A stretch of 64,000 nt of DNA from an uncultured Clostridium sp. GTDB taxonomy: Bacteria; Bacillota; Clostridia; Clostridiales; Clostridiaceae. Positions 32,674 to 41,095 of this stretch are shown here, piece after piece (positions within the stretch are counted from its first letter, which is position 1; every line of letters starts with the position of its first letter). The notes under the pieces are model-generated. The model did not search any database, had not been told where the DNA came from, and worked only from the letters and a program-made list of their open reading frames with translations. Made by a program: the position numbers and the translations under genes. The stretch is from the NCBI GenBank assembly GCA_903789665.1, contig CAIFEX010000004.1:99545-163544 (forward strand), in the 5' to 3' direction.

Positions 32674-35106
32674 ATGTATAATGTAGAAATTGATAAAAAA
32701 TGGCAAAAAAAATGGGAAGAAACAAACCTGTACAAATTTGACAAAAACGATCTGGACAATAAATTATATGTGATGGAGATGTTTTCCTATCCTTCAGGAA
32801 GCAAATTACATGCAGGCCACTGGTTTAACTATGCCCCCGTGGACTCCTGGGCCAGATTGAAAAGGATGCAGGGATACAACGTATTTCAGCCCATGGGATT
32901 TGACGCTTTCGGACTTCCTGCTGAAAACTATGCCATAAAAACCGGAATTCACCCAAAAGACTCCACCGAAAAAAATATCAGCACCATGGAAAAGCAGCTT
33001 AAATCCATGGGTGCCATGTTCAACTGGGAAAATGAAGTTATCACCTGCCACCCTGACTATTACAGGTGGAATCAGTGGTTGTTCCTGCAGCTTTACAAAC
33101 ATGGGCTGGCTTACAGAAAAAAAGCACCTGCAAACTGGTGTCCCAGCTGTAAAACAGTGCTCGCCAACGAACAGGTAAAGGACGGCTGCTGTGAACGCTG
33201 CGGAACGGAAGTCACCAAAAAAGACCTCACACAGTGGTTTTTTAAGATCACAGATTACGCAGAGGAATTGCTGCAGGATCTCGACAAACTGGATTGGCCG
33301 TCCAAGACAAAGGCCATGCAAAGACACTGGATAGGCAAGTCCACAGGTACAAATGTAACTTTCAAGGTAGTTGACTCTCCGGTGGAATTCAGTGTATTTA
33401 CCACAAGGGTAGACACCCTGTTTGGCGTCACTTATGTAGTCATATCCCCCGAAAACGAACTGGTAGACAAAATAACCAGAGATGCCTATAAGGACAGGAT
33501 TGAAAAATATAAGGAACAGGCAAGAAAACAAACTGACATTGAAAGGCAATCCATAACAAGAGAAAAAACAGGCGTATTTACAGGATCATATGCCATAAAC
33601 CCCATAAACGGCAGAAAAGTTCCCATATGGGTGGGCGATTATGTACTGAATACCTACGGCACCGGTGCCGTAATGGCAGTCCCGGCCCATGACGAAAGGG
33701 ATTTTGAATTTGCCAAAAAATACAAACTACCCATTGAAAGAGTCATAGAAGGAGGAAATTCTCTCCCATACGTAGAATATGGAGAGATGGTAAACAGCGG
33801 AAATTTCAGCGGATTATCCTCGGAAGAAGGTAAAAAAGCTGTAACCAAAGAGCTTGAAAAAATGGGTCTTGGATCTGCCAGGGTGAACTACAGGTTAAGG
33901 GACTGGTTGGTATCAAGGCAGAGATACTGGGGCACCCCCATACCGATAATATACTGCGACAAATGTGGAATTGTACCCGTACCGGAAGATAAACTCCCAG
34001 TAAAACTGCCCTATAATGTAGAATTCTCTCCGGATGGAAAATCCCCGCTTTTAAAATCAGAGGAATTTATGAACACAACATGTCCCATATGCGGGAGACC
34101 TGCCAGAAGAGAGGCAGATACACTGGACACCTTCGTATGTTCATCCTGGTATTATTTAAGGTATGTGGACAATAAAAACGACAAGCAGGCCTTCGATAAA
34201 GAAAAGATAGATAAAATGCTGCCTGTAGATATGTATGTAGGCGGACCGGAACATGCATGCATGCACCTTTTATATGCCAGATTCATTACCAAGGCACTGA
34301 GAGATATGGGATTTTTAAATTTTGACGAACCCTTCCTTTCTCTAAGACACCAGGGCATAATACTTGGACCCGACGGCCAGAAAATGAGCAAATCCAAGGG
34401 CAACACCATATCCCCGGACAGCTGCATACAAAAATACGGCTCCGATGTATTTAGAATGTACCTCATGTTCGGATTCGACTATGCCGAAGGAGGTGCCTGG
34501 AGTGAAGATGGTATTAAATCCATGGACAGATTTGTAGACAGGATAGAGAGAATTGTAAATTCCACAAAGGAAGCCCTTGCAGACGGAAAAAACAGTAAGA
34601 CTTCCATGGACGGCATGGAAAGAGAATTAAATTATGTACGAAATCATTCAATAAAATCCGTATCGGAGGATACCGGTAAATTTCAATTCAATACGGCCAT
34701 TGCCAGAATTATGGAGTTTGCAAATGCACTCTCCAAATATCTTCAGGAAGGCAAAAAGAATTTATCCCTGTTAAAGGACAGTGTACTTGATTTCATAAGG
34801 ATACTGGCTCCTTTTGCACCACATTTCTCTGAAGAACAGTGGCAGAATCTAGGAATGAGTTACTCCATCTTCAATGAAAAATGGCCTGAGTTCAACCCGG
34901 ATGCACTTGTAAAAAAAGAGGTTGAAATAGCTGTCCAGATAAACGGCAGGATAAGAGCCAAGTTAAACATTCCTACCGATCTAAATGAAAAGGGGATAGA
35001 AAAATTATCCCTTTCAAACCAGAATATAAAATCCCTGCTCAAAGGCAAGGATATAAAAAAGGTCATAGTGGTAAAAGGAAGACTCGTAAATATAGTTGCA
35101 AAATAG
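32674..35106 (+). CDS. leuS: Leucyl-tRNA synthetase
   Basis: 810 residues, a typical bacterial LeuRS. The class I motifs are HAGHW (HIGH-type, near 47) and KMSKSKGN (KMSKS, near 570). The CP1 editing domain lies between about 220 and 415 ([19 protein letters not shown]). The zinc-like knuckles [22 protein letters not shown] and [23 protein letters not shown] are present. Charges tRNA-Leu. Controlled by the T-box leader; SD AAAGGAGA. Confidence 0.97.
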   Translation: MYNVEIDKKWQKKWEETNLYKFDKNDLDNKLYVMEMFSYPSGSKLHAGHWFNYAPVDSWARLKRMQGYNVFQPMGFDAFGLPAENYAIKTGIHPKDSTEKNISTMEKQLKSMGAMFNWENEVITCHPDYYRWNQWLFLQLYKHGLAYRKKAPANWCPSCKTVLANEQVKDGCCERCGTEVTKKDLTQWFFKITDYAEELLQDLDKLDWPSKTKAMQRHWIGKSTGTNVTFKVVDSPVEFSVFTTRVDTLFGVTYVVISPENELVDKITRDAYKDRIEKYKEQARKQTDIERQSITREKTGVFTGSYAINPINGRKVPIWVGDYVLNTYGTGAVMAVPAHDERDFEFAKKYKLPIERVIEGGNSLPYVEYGEMVNSGNFSGLSSEEGKKAVTKELEKMGLGSARVNYRLRDWLVSRQRYWGTPIPIIYCDKCGIVPVPEDKLPVKLPYNVEFSPDGKSPLLKSEEFMNTTCPICGRPARREADTLDTFVCSSWYYLRYVDNKNDKQAFDKEKIDKMLPVDMYVGGPEHACMHLLYARFITKALRDMGFLNFDEPFLSLRHQGIILGPDGQKMSKSKGNTISPDSCIQKYGSDVFRMYLMFGFDYAEGGAWSEDGIKSMDRFVDRIERIVNSTKEALADGKNSKTSMDGMERELNYVRNHSIKSVSEDTGKFQFNTAIARIMEFANALSKYLQEGKKNLSLLKDSVLDFIRILAPFAPHFSEEQWQNLGMSYSIFNEKWPEFNPDALVKKEVEIAVQINGRIRAKLNIPTDLNEKGIEKLSLSNQNIKSLLKGKDIKKVIVVKGRLVNIVAK

Positions 35107-35113
35107 ATTTGAT

Positions 35114-35155
35114 AGGAGGACAGCACTGCAAAATCTTCGTGCTGCCCTCTTATTT
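35114..35155. terminator. Terminator between leuS and the alarmone synthetase
   Basis: AGGAGGACAGCAC / GTGCTGCCCTCT forms a strong stem with TTATTTATTAT behind it for leuS. The complementary strand could also serve the convergent gene. Confidence 0.7.
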
Positions 35156-35175
35156 ATTATCCGGGAAATTTAATA

Positions 35176-35964
35176 TTATTTATAAACTTGAAGTGCCTTT
35201 TCCGTAGAGTGCAATAGACTGGCCAGTTCAAAAACCTCTCCTTCGTCTGCCAGTTTATTCAATTGTACCTGATATCTCGTAGCCTCAGTTAATTTTCCCA
35301 TGGAAGACAGCGTCAGTATGTTATTCATTATATCCGATACCAGGCTGGACTTAACTTCAAATAATTTTTGGGCGTCTTTTATTTCATCTTTTATCTCCAG
35401 CATCTGCTCATCAAGATGGAAAGCCGCATCTGCCGCACTCTTCAGCTTGAATTTGATGGCATCCGGTATCTCATGTTTATACTTGTAATTCAGGGAATGT
35501 TCTGCAGTAGCCCAAAAATTCATGGCCAAAGTCCTTATCTGGAATTCAGCCAGTATCTGTACTTCGCCCTCCGACATATTTACAGGGTATCTGATTACCA
35601 TATGATAACTTCTGTAGCCGCTTTCCTTTACATTTGTGATATAATCTTTTTCATACATTATCTGCATGTCTTTTCTGTTCCTCACTATGCTGACCACTTT
35701 GCCTATATCATCTACAAACTGGCACATTATCCTTATACCTGCTATATCCTCCATTTCATATCCTATTCTATCCAAAGGTATATTAAATTTATTTGCTTTC
35801 TCAAGTATACTCGATATCTCCTTCACCCTTCCCGTAACAAACTCTATAGGTGAATACTCATTTTTTCTTCTATATTCTTTTCTTATGCTTTTAAATTTCA
35901 CTTTTAACTCTTCAACAGCCTGATTATATGGTAGTAAAAATGTCTTCCACTCTCTTATTGCCAC
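35176..35964 (-). CDS. Small alarmone synthetase, RelA/SpoT synthetase domain (RelQ/YjbM-type)
   Basis: GTG at 35964 is chosen because the SD AGGGGTG lies 7 bases upstream; an in-frame GTG at 35973 overlaps that SD (262 aa). The synthetase core is visible: VTGRVKEISSILEKANKF near 45, IAGIRIMCQFVDDIGKVV near 74, DYITNVKESGYRSYHMVIRYP near 108 and QIRTLAMNFWATAEHSLNYK near 145. No HD hydrolase, TGS or ACT domain is present. It makes (p)ppGpp from ATP and GTP/GDP. Monocistronic. Confidence 0.88.
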   Translation of the reverse strand: MAIREWKTFLLPYNQAVEELKVKFKSIRKEYRRKNEYSPIEFVTGRVKEISSILEKANKFNIPLDRIGYEMEDIAGIRIMCQFVDDIGKVVSIVRNRKDMQIMYEKDYITNVKESGYRSYHMVIRYPVNMSEGEVQILAEFQIRTLAMNFWATAEHSLNYKYKHEIPDAIKFKLKSAADAAFHLDEQMLEIKDEIKDAQKLFEVKSSLVSDIMNNILTLSSMGKLTEATRYQVQLNKLADEGEVFELASLLHSTEKALQVYK

Positions 35965-36139
35965 ATAAATCACCCCTAACAGATATTATAAAATTAATTC
36001 ATACAGTACAATAATACTATTATATAAAAAATATGGAAAGTTTAAGAACTATGATTTTTACTAAATTTTTGATATAATAAGTAAGAAGATCTAAGCTATA
36101 TTACAGAATTTATATGATTAATAACAAAGGTGATAGAGT

Positions 36140-36952
36140 ATGTCTAAAGAAACATTTTCAAATAGGACTTCGGGAGATCTCCGGGAAAAAGATAAACAAA
36201 AATTGCTGCTGTACAACAGAAATGTGACCTGTCCTGTCTGCGGAAATTCTTTCAATGCCAGGGCCATTAAAAAATCTTCCTACAGGATACTGAAAAGAGA
36301 TTCCGATTTTTTCATAAGATATTCCATAATAAATCCATACTTTTACGATGTATGGGTATGTGACGACTGCGGTTATGCTGCCATTAAAAATGATTTCCTG
36401 CATATAAGCGATTATGACGCGGATACGGTAAAAAACAAAATCACCCCTAAATGGCACAGTAAAAATTATCCGGATATATACGACATTGACCTGGCAATTC
36501 AAAGATACAAGCTGTCTCTTTTGAACTACTACGTAATAGATGCCAGGGCCAGTAAGAAAGCTATAAATTTTTTGAAAATCGCATGGATGTACAGGCTTAA
36601 GGAAGACAATAAAAATGAAATAAAGTTTTTAAATCAGGCATTGAAAAACTTCAACGCCGCATATTACAATGAAAGTCTGCCGATATGTGGTATGGACAGA
36701 TTTACCACTATGTATCTCATAGGAGAACTCATGAGGCGTACGGGAAAAGAAGAGGATTCACTGACATGGTTCAGCCAGGTGGTAACTTCCACTACGGCAT
36801 CCTCAAAAATCAAGAACATGGCCAGAGATCAAAAGAATCTTGTAAAAGATTCTCTCGAAAACAAACCCCATGCCGAAAATCAATATCAGCAGGATGAAGA
36901 TACATCCAGGAAAAACAAAACTCATGGATTTCTCAGCAAATTTCTCAAGTAG
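36140..36952 (+). CDS. DUF2225 family protein
   Basis: 270 residues. An N-terminal zinc-ribbon-like pair of CxxC motifs (CPVCGNSF and CDDCGYAA, about residues 30 and 78) is followed by a helical TPR-like region (..YKLSLLNYYVID..KAINFLKIAWMYR..) typical of DUF2225. Its tail is polar. Soluble, function unknown. SD AAAGGTG. It converges on the phosphoesterase gene with only seven bases between stops. Confidence 0.85.
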   Translation: MSKETFSNRTSGDLREKDKQKLLLYNRNVTCPVCGNSFNARAIKKSSYRILKRDSDFFIRYSIINPYFYDVWVCDDCGYAAIKNDFLHISDYDADTVKNKITPKWHSKNYPDIYDIDLAIQRYKLSLLNYYVIDARASKKAINFLKIAWMYRLKEDNKNEIKFLNQALKNFNAAYYNESLPICGMDRFTTMYLIGELMRRTGKEEDSLTWFSQVVTSTTASSKIKNMARDQKNLVKDSLENKPHAENQYQQDEDTSRKNKTHGFLSKFLK

Positions 36953-36959
36953 TTTTACT

Positions 36960-37655
36960 TCACCTGCCGGGCAAAATTACCTCAGGGTCAAAATTTATAT
37001 AATCTGAAGAAGTCAGCAGATATTCCACACCATTTAAATTTCCAGTTACAGCTTTTAAAGAGGATTCTCCGTGAAGATGTCCATATATGACCTTTTCCAC
37101 ACTGTATTCCTCAAATATGTCCTTAAATCCGGAATCCATAAATTTCTCGCCTATAGGCGGATAATGAATGGCAACTATGAATTTATCGTATCCGGCTCTC
37201 GCCGCACAGTCCAGTGAATTTCTCATCCGCAGGAGCTCTCTTTTATATATCTTTTCATCATGTGAGGAGAAGTTTTCACTTCCGGGACAGTTCCACCCCC
37301 TGGTCCCACAAAGTGCATAATTTCCATAGGAGAAAAAATTATTCTGTATAAAGTTCATATCATCATACAGGCTGTTCAATTTTGTGATGCTATTCCACCA
37401 ATAATCATGGTTCCCTTTCACCAATATTTTTTCTCCGGGAAGATTGTGAACCCAGTCAAGATCCAAAAATCCATTTTTCATATTCATGGACCAGGATATG
37501 TCGCCTGCTATGATCACCGTATCCCCACAAGTTATTTTTTTCTTCCAGTTCGATTCTATTTTTTTGTAATGTCCAATCCAATTGTCCCCAAATACATCCA
37601 TGGGTTTATTTCCGGTCATATCCAGGTGTAAATCCGATATTGCAAATAAAGCCAA
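36960..37655 (-). CDS. Metallophosphoesterase (calcineurin-like)
   Basis: 231 residues from a TTG start with SD AAGGTG. Metal-binding motifs: DLH near 8-10, GDISW near 51, KGNHDYWW near 78-84, and IHYPP with GHLHGES near 170-200. These make it a binuclear metal phosphoesterase of the YkuE/YvnB-like type, of unknown natural substrate. Last of three minus-strand genes with the FliK-like and FlhB-like proteins; start is five bases after the preceding stop. Confidence 0.88.
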   Translation of the reverse strand: MALFAISDLHLDMTGNKPMDVFGDNWIGHYKKIESNWKKKITCGDTVIIAGDISWSMNMKNGFLDLDWVHNLPGEKILVKGNHDYWWNSITKLNSLYDDMNFIQNNFFSYGNYALCGTRGWNCPGSENFSSHDEKIYKRELLRMRNSLDCAARAGYDKFIVAIHYPPIGEKFMDSGFKDIFEEYSVEKVIYGHLHGESSLKAVTGNLNGVEYLLTSSDYINFDPEVILPGR

Positions 37656-37659
37656 GCCA

Positions 37660-37926
37660 TCACCTTCTACCTACATTTTTATCTACATCTATTACATAAG
37701 CTATAACTTTTGCTACTGCATCATACAGGGCAACAGGTATATAATCTCCCACATCCACGTTGACCAAAAGATCCGCCAGTTCTTTATCATATACTACAGG
37801 TACATTGCTTTCCTTCGCCCTGTCCAATATATTATCCGCTATCTGTCCTATTCCTGCGGCAGTAACCATGGGTGATTCATAGCTCTGTTCATATCTTAAA
37901 GCCGCCGCTTTCTTTTTTTCTTTCAT
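37660..37926 (-). CDS. FlhB-like C-terminal-domain protein (YlqH-type)
   Basis: 88 residues. It matches only the cytoplasmic autocleavage-domain part of FlhB/EscU (AAALRYE...PMVTAAGIGQIADNILDRAKESNVPVVYDKELADLLVNVDVGDYIPVALYDAVAKVIAYV). The NPTH cleavage motif and membrane domain are absent. In Bacillus subtilis a stand-alone homologue (YlqH) lies next to a FliK-like gene (ylqG), the same order as here. It may act in export substrate switching; the role is not established. Confidence 0.88.
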   Translation of the reverse strand: MKEKKKAAALRYEQSYESPMVTAAGIGQIADNILDRAKESNVPVVYDKELADLLVNVDVGDYIPVALYDAVAKVIAYVIDVDKNVGRR

Positions 37927-37966
37927 TATCTCTTCCTCTACCTTTCCTCGCCACAGCCGGACACTT

Positions 37967-39634
37967 TTACACTCTGGTATTGATTATGCCTATTTCATTA
38001 TCTTCAAAGAATTCCCTGCAGGTCGATATATTCATCTCTTCAACCCTCTCATGAAATTTGACATCTACATTATAACCTACATCTGATAAGCTATCCAGTA
38101 TTTTTTTTTGTTCCCTGCTGAGCAAATCCAGCCATTTCTTATTACACCTGATATCCACATTCATGCTGCGGTTGTACACGCTCAGATAAGCATCTACCAT
38201 TCCCAGATTCTCAGTACTTATGGAAGCTGCTATCTTGACATTGGTAGAATCTATTTTCTTTCCTCTTTTCCTGTCATCCCTGATCATGAGTCTGCATTTA
38301 TAATCTTTCTGATTCAAGTTTATTGGAAGATCCATATAGTAATAGGAATTTGAAATAGTATTGAATATTTTAAAATCATTCATATTATTATTTAATATAT
38401 GATTTATATTTTCGGCAGTATCTTTTTCCCCGCTGTTTTTCTGTTCCAGAATTCCCTTTATAATTTCCTTCATGTCATTGGTTCTCAAATTTATCTGATC
38501 TTTTATCTGTCCTGCAATCTGAGCTATATCCTCCTGTGTCAGTATAATGCCTTTATATGATATATGGGGCATAATTTTATTTTTTACAAAAGAAGTTAAA
38601 ATATTATTTCCACTGTCTCCCGCAGTAATATCCTCCGGCTTACTTCCATCAGGGATACCTAAAGATTTTTGAGCATCATCGATAGTTTTCAAAATGTCAG
38701 TTTTACCACTTTCACTGCTTTTTCCGCCCTGCTGAATTTCCTGCTGTTCACCTTTCAGACCATAGGAAATATTTTTATAAATATCACGAACCTGTACAGT
38801 TGGCTGGCTCTCAGGAACATTTTCAGGAGAACTGTCTGCAAGTTGCACAGCCGGCTGATTTTTGACTATATCATTTTCAGAAGAACCGCCCTGGGGTTGA
38901 ACATTTTGCTGGACAATATGCTTTGGTAAAAGTTGTCCCATAGTTTTAATCTCCCTGTATATAGTTCCATAATTTTTAAATACATTGTTGAAGCTCTTTA
39001 TATTATCTCCATTTAACTCTATATTATTTTCTAAAAAAGTAAATAGATCACTGCTGTCTATATTTTTCAACTGATTAAAAAATTTCTTCAAAGTAGTATT
39101 TACAAATTTGCCTTCCTCGCTGTCAGGTGATATATTCTTACCGGCCAGATATTCCTGAATAAAGGCATCCTGTTCCTCCGGGTTCTGTTTTATCTTGTCC
39201 ATGAATTCCAATGTACTTTTTATATTGGAAATATTGTCTTTCGTAAGTGGAATTTCATGTTTAACCATTTCATCTACAAGATCATAGTCCGCATCAGTGA
39301 GATCAAAATTATTTTCCTTGATAAACAGGTTAATGGGATCTTCACTTTCACTGCCGTTTTCACCTTCCGATTTTACAATCCTCAATTTTAATTTTCCATT
39401 TTCAAATCCTTCTACTTCCAGCCTTATCAGTTGATTTTCCATTATATTTTGAAAATTTTCCAATTCCCCTGAAAACTGCCATCCGTCCAGAAGCTTTAAA
39501 AATATCTCTCCTGTGGATCTATTTAACTGTACAACCCTGGCAGAAAATTTTTCCCCAACCTGAAAAGAAATTTTTGCAGATATTTTTTTATTATTTACAT
39601 TATAGGTGCTGTTTATATTCCAAATTCCCGACAA
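37967..39634 (-). CDS. FliK-like hook-length-control-type protein (YlqG-like)
   Basis: About 555 residues. TTG at 39634 is preferred because SD GGGGTGG lies just upstream; in-frame ATGs at 39658/39655 lack an SD. The middle is low-complexity and Gln/Ser/Asn-rich (about 250-330). The C-terminal about 120 residues resemble the FliK C-terminal domain (YYMDLPINLNQKDYKCRLMIRDD, ..AASISTENLGMVDAYLSVYNRSMNVDIRCNKKWLDLLSREQKKILDSLSDVGYNVDVKF). It precedes the FlhB-like gene, but no other flagellar genes are near. Confidence 0.75.
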   Translation of the reverse strand: MSGIWNINSTYNVNNKKISAKISFQVGEKFSARVVQLNRSTGEIFLKLLDGWQFSGELENFQNIMENQLIRLEVEGFENGKLKLRIVKSEGENGSESEDPINLFIKENNFDLTDADYDLVDEMVKHEIPLTKDNISNIKSTLEFMDKIKQNPEEQDAFIQEYLAGKNISPDSEEGKFVNTTLKKFFNQLKNIDSSDLFTFLENNIELNGDNIKSFNNVFKNYGTIYREIKTMGQLLPKHIVQQNVQPQGGSSENDIVKNQPAVQLADSSPENVPESQPTVQVRDIYKNISYGLKGEQQEIQQGGKSSESGKTDILKTIDDAQKSLGIPDGSKPEDITAGDSGNNILTSFVKNKIMPHISYKGIILTQEDIAQIAGQIKDQINLRTNDMKEIIKGILEQKNSGEKDTAENINHILNNNMNDFKIFNTISNSYYYMDLPINLNQKDYKCRLMIRDDRKRGKKIDSTNVKIAASISTENLGMVDAYLSVYNRSMNVDIRCNKKWLDLLSREQKKILDSLSDVGYNVDVKFHERVEEMNISTCREFFEDNEIGIINTRV

Positions 39635-39731
39635 ATTCACCACCCCGCTCGACATCATATATTATTATACATTATATATTTTATCGTGTGAAATCTTCAT
39701 TTCATAAATTAAATGAAAATTCAACTAAATA

Positions 39732-39758
39732 TAAAAAAATCCGGGAACATCCCGGATT
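39732..39758 (-). terminator. Terminator of ribU
   Basis: AAATCCGGGA-TG-TTCCCGGATTTTTTT on the minus strand: an 8-bp GC-rich stem with T-run. Confidence 0.9.
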
Positions 39759-39763
39759 TCTCA

Positions 39764-40396
39764 TCATGAATTGATTTTATTTCCCGCCAATTTCCTATTT
39801 TTTGCCTGCTCCTGCTTCAATATCGGCGAAACACTCTTATAAAGTGCGAGAGTAAGAGCTGTAAGAACCACCCCTTTTAACAGGTTAAAAGGCACAATGG
39901 CAAATAATATCAATGTATTCAAATCAGTTATACTTCCATTCACCTTGCCTGCCACTGCCACAACTGCACTTATGGGGAAATTAAGTACTTTTTCATAGAG
40001 CGGAAGCAATATGAAATAATTCAACAGTGCAGCCGCTGCCGACATTGTGATGGTTCCAGCTCCCAGGCTCAGTATTGCCGACTTTTTGGTCTTTTTCCTG
40101 CTGTATATATATCCTGCAGTAAAAACCAGAACCGAACCTACTGCAAAATTGGCAACTTCACCTATAAAAGCAGTTTTTCCATCAAATATTCCATGAAGTA
40201 TGTTCTTTAAAAATTCCACGGCGACTCCGGCTCCCGGTCCCAGTGCAAAAGTTCCCATCAAAGCGGGCAAATCACTTATATCAATTTTTAAAAACGATGG
40301 GAATATGGGAAGAGCAAATTCTACAAACATAAGTAAAAACCCTATTACTCCCAACAATGATACTTTTACCAACTTGTTTAATTTTTTGCCTTTCAT
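39764..40396 (-). CDS. ribU: ECF riboflavin transporter S component RibU
   Basis: 210 residues with about six membrane helices. RibU-like features: an early EFALPIFPSFLKIDISDLPALMGTFALGPGAGVAVEFLKNILHGI block, in which the Lys-Asp pair and the following glycines line the flavin site. Binds riboflavin with nanomolar affinity in the family and works with a shared EcfA1A2T module encoded elsewhere. Controlled by an FMN riboswitch and terminator; SD GGGAGGG. Confidence 0.93.
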   Translation of the reverse strand: MKGKKLNKLVKVSLLGVIGFLLMFVEFALPIFPSFLKIDISDLPALMGTFALGPGAGVAVEFLKNILHGIFDGKTAFIGEVANFAVGSVLVFTAGYIYSRKKTKKSAILSLGAGTITMSAAAALLNYFILLPLYEKVLNFPISAVVAVAGKVNGSITDLNTLILFAIVPFNLLKGVVLTALTLALYKSVSPILKQEQAKNRKLAGNKINS

Positions 40397-40451
40397 AAAT
40401 TAACCCTCCCAAAACATTAAGTATAATCTTCCAGGTGAGCAAACATAATAA

Positions 40452-40483
40452 AATAAAAAAACCTGATAAACAAATTATCAGGG
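40452..40483 (-). terminator. FMN-riboswitch terminator
   Basis: On the minus strand CCTGATAA and TTATCAGG pair around TTTGT and are followed by TTTTTTT, between the aptamer and ribU. Confidence 0.85.
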
Positions 40484-40504
40484 ACAACAAACATTATATT
40501 CTCA

Positions 40505-40618
40505 CTTCTTTCATCCAGACTTTACTGTCGGCCTCGGACTTTCACCGAATCATACCCTTTAAGGGCTCGCGGGCTTTACCGCCGGTGGGGAATCACACCC
40601 CGCCCTGAAGATTACTTT
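40505..40618 (-). ncRNA. FMN riboswitch (RFN element)
   Basis: On the minus strand all RFN blocks occur in order: ATCTTCAGGGCGGGGTG, ATTCCCCACCGGCGGTAAAGCCCGCGAGC, GATTCGGTGAAAGTCCGAGGCCGACAGT, AGTCTGGATGAAAGAAG. It turns off ribU when FMN is plentiful. Confidence 0.96.
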
Positions 40619-40767
40619 TTTCAATTATTAAATTATCAAGTTTATTATAATACTTTTGTCCTTATATTTCAATATAATTTTTAAGGCAGTACCGTTGAAA
40701 ATACAGAAGTTTGATATATAATTAAGTTGTAAAATGCAAAAGATATTAAAATTAGGCGGTGATATTT

Positions 40768-41028
40768 ATGAAACCTGTACACATGTTTGTAACAAGCTGG
40801 TGCCCCTACTGCAAGCAGGCACTATCGTGGATGAAGGAAATTCAAGACAAAGTCCCCGAATATAAAAAAGTAAATGTTGAAATAATCGATGAGGAAAAGC
40901 ACCCCGAAATAGCTAAAAAATACGACTATTATTACGTACCTACATATTTCGTGGGCAGCACTAAAATTCATGAAGGTGTTCCGTCACCGGAGATTATAGA
41001 GAAAGTTTTTGAAAAATCACTTCATTAA
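40768..41028 (+). CDS. Glutaredoxin/thioredoxin-fold protein
   Basis: 86 residues from ATG at 40768 with SD TAGGCGGTGAT (a GTG three codons earlier is less well placed). CPYC active-site motif at about 14-17, a cis-proline turn VPTYFVG near 62 and the C-terminal GVPSPE. It is expected to reduce disulfides or glutathione-like mixed disulfides in the cytoplasm. Single gene, ending at a shared terminator. Confidence 0.88.
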   Translation: MKPVHMFVTSWCPYCKQALSWMKEIQDKVPEYKKVNVEIIDEEKHPEIAKKYDYYYVPTYFVGSTKIHEGVPSPEIIEKVFEKSLH

Positions 41029-41045
41029 AAAATTACTATAAAAAC

Positions 41046-41084
41046 AGGTGCTTCAAGATTACTCAAAATAATCTCGAAGCACCT
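41046..41084. terminator. Bidirectional terminator between glutaredoxin gene and tex
   Basis: AGGTGCTTC..AGATTA pairs with TAATCT..GAAGCACCT, a long stem between convergent stops. A-rich and T-rich flanks are only modest. Confidence 0.65.
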
Positions 41085-41095
41085 CCACATTCCAT

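Noticed and set aside
32806..33549. 247-codon minus-strand frame inside leuS
   Set aside because: It lies opposite the highly conserved LeuRS catalytic and editing domains and shows no SD or recognisable family.
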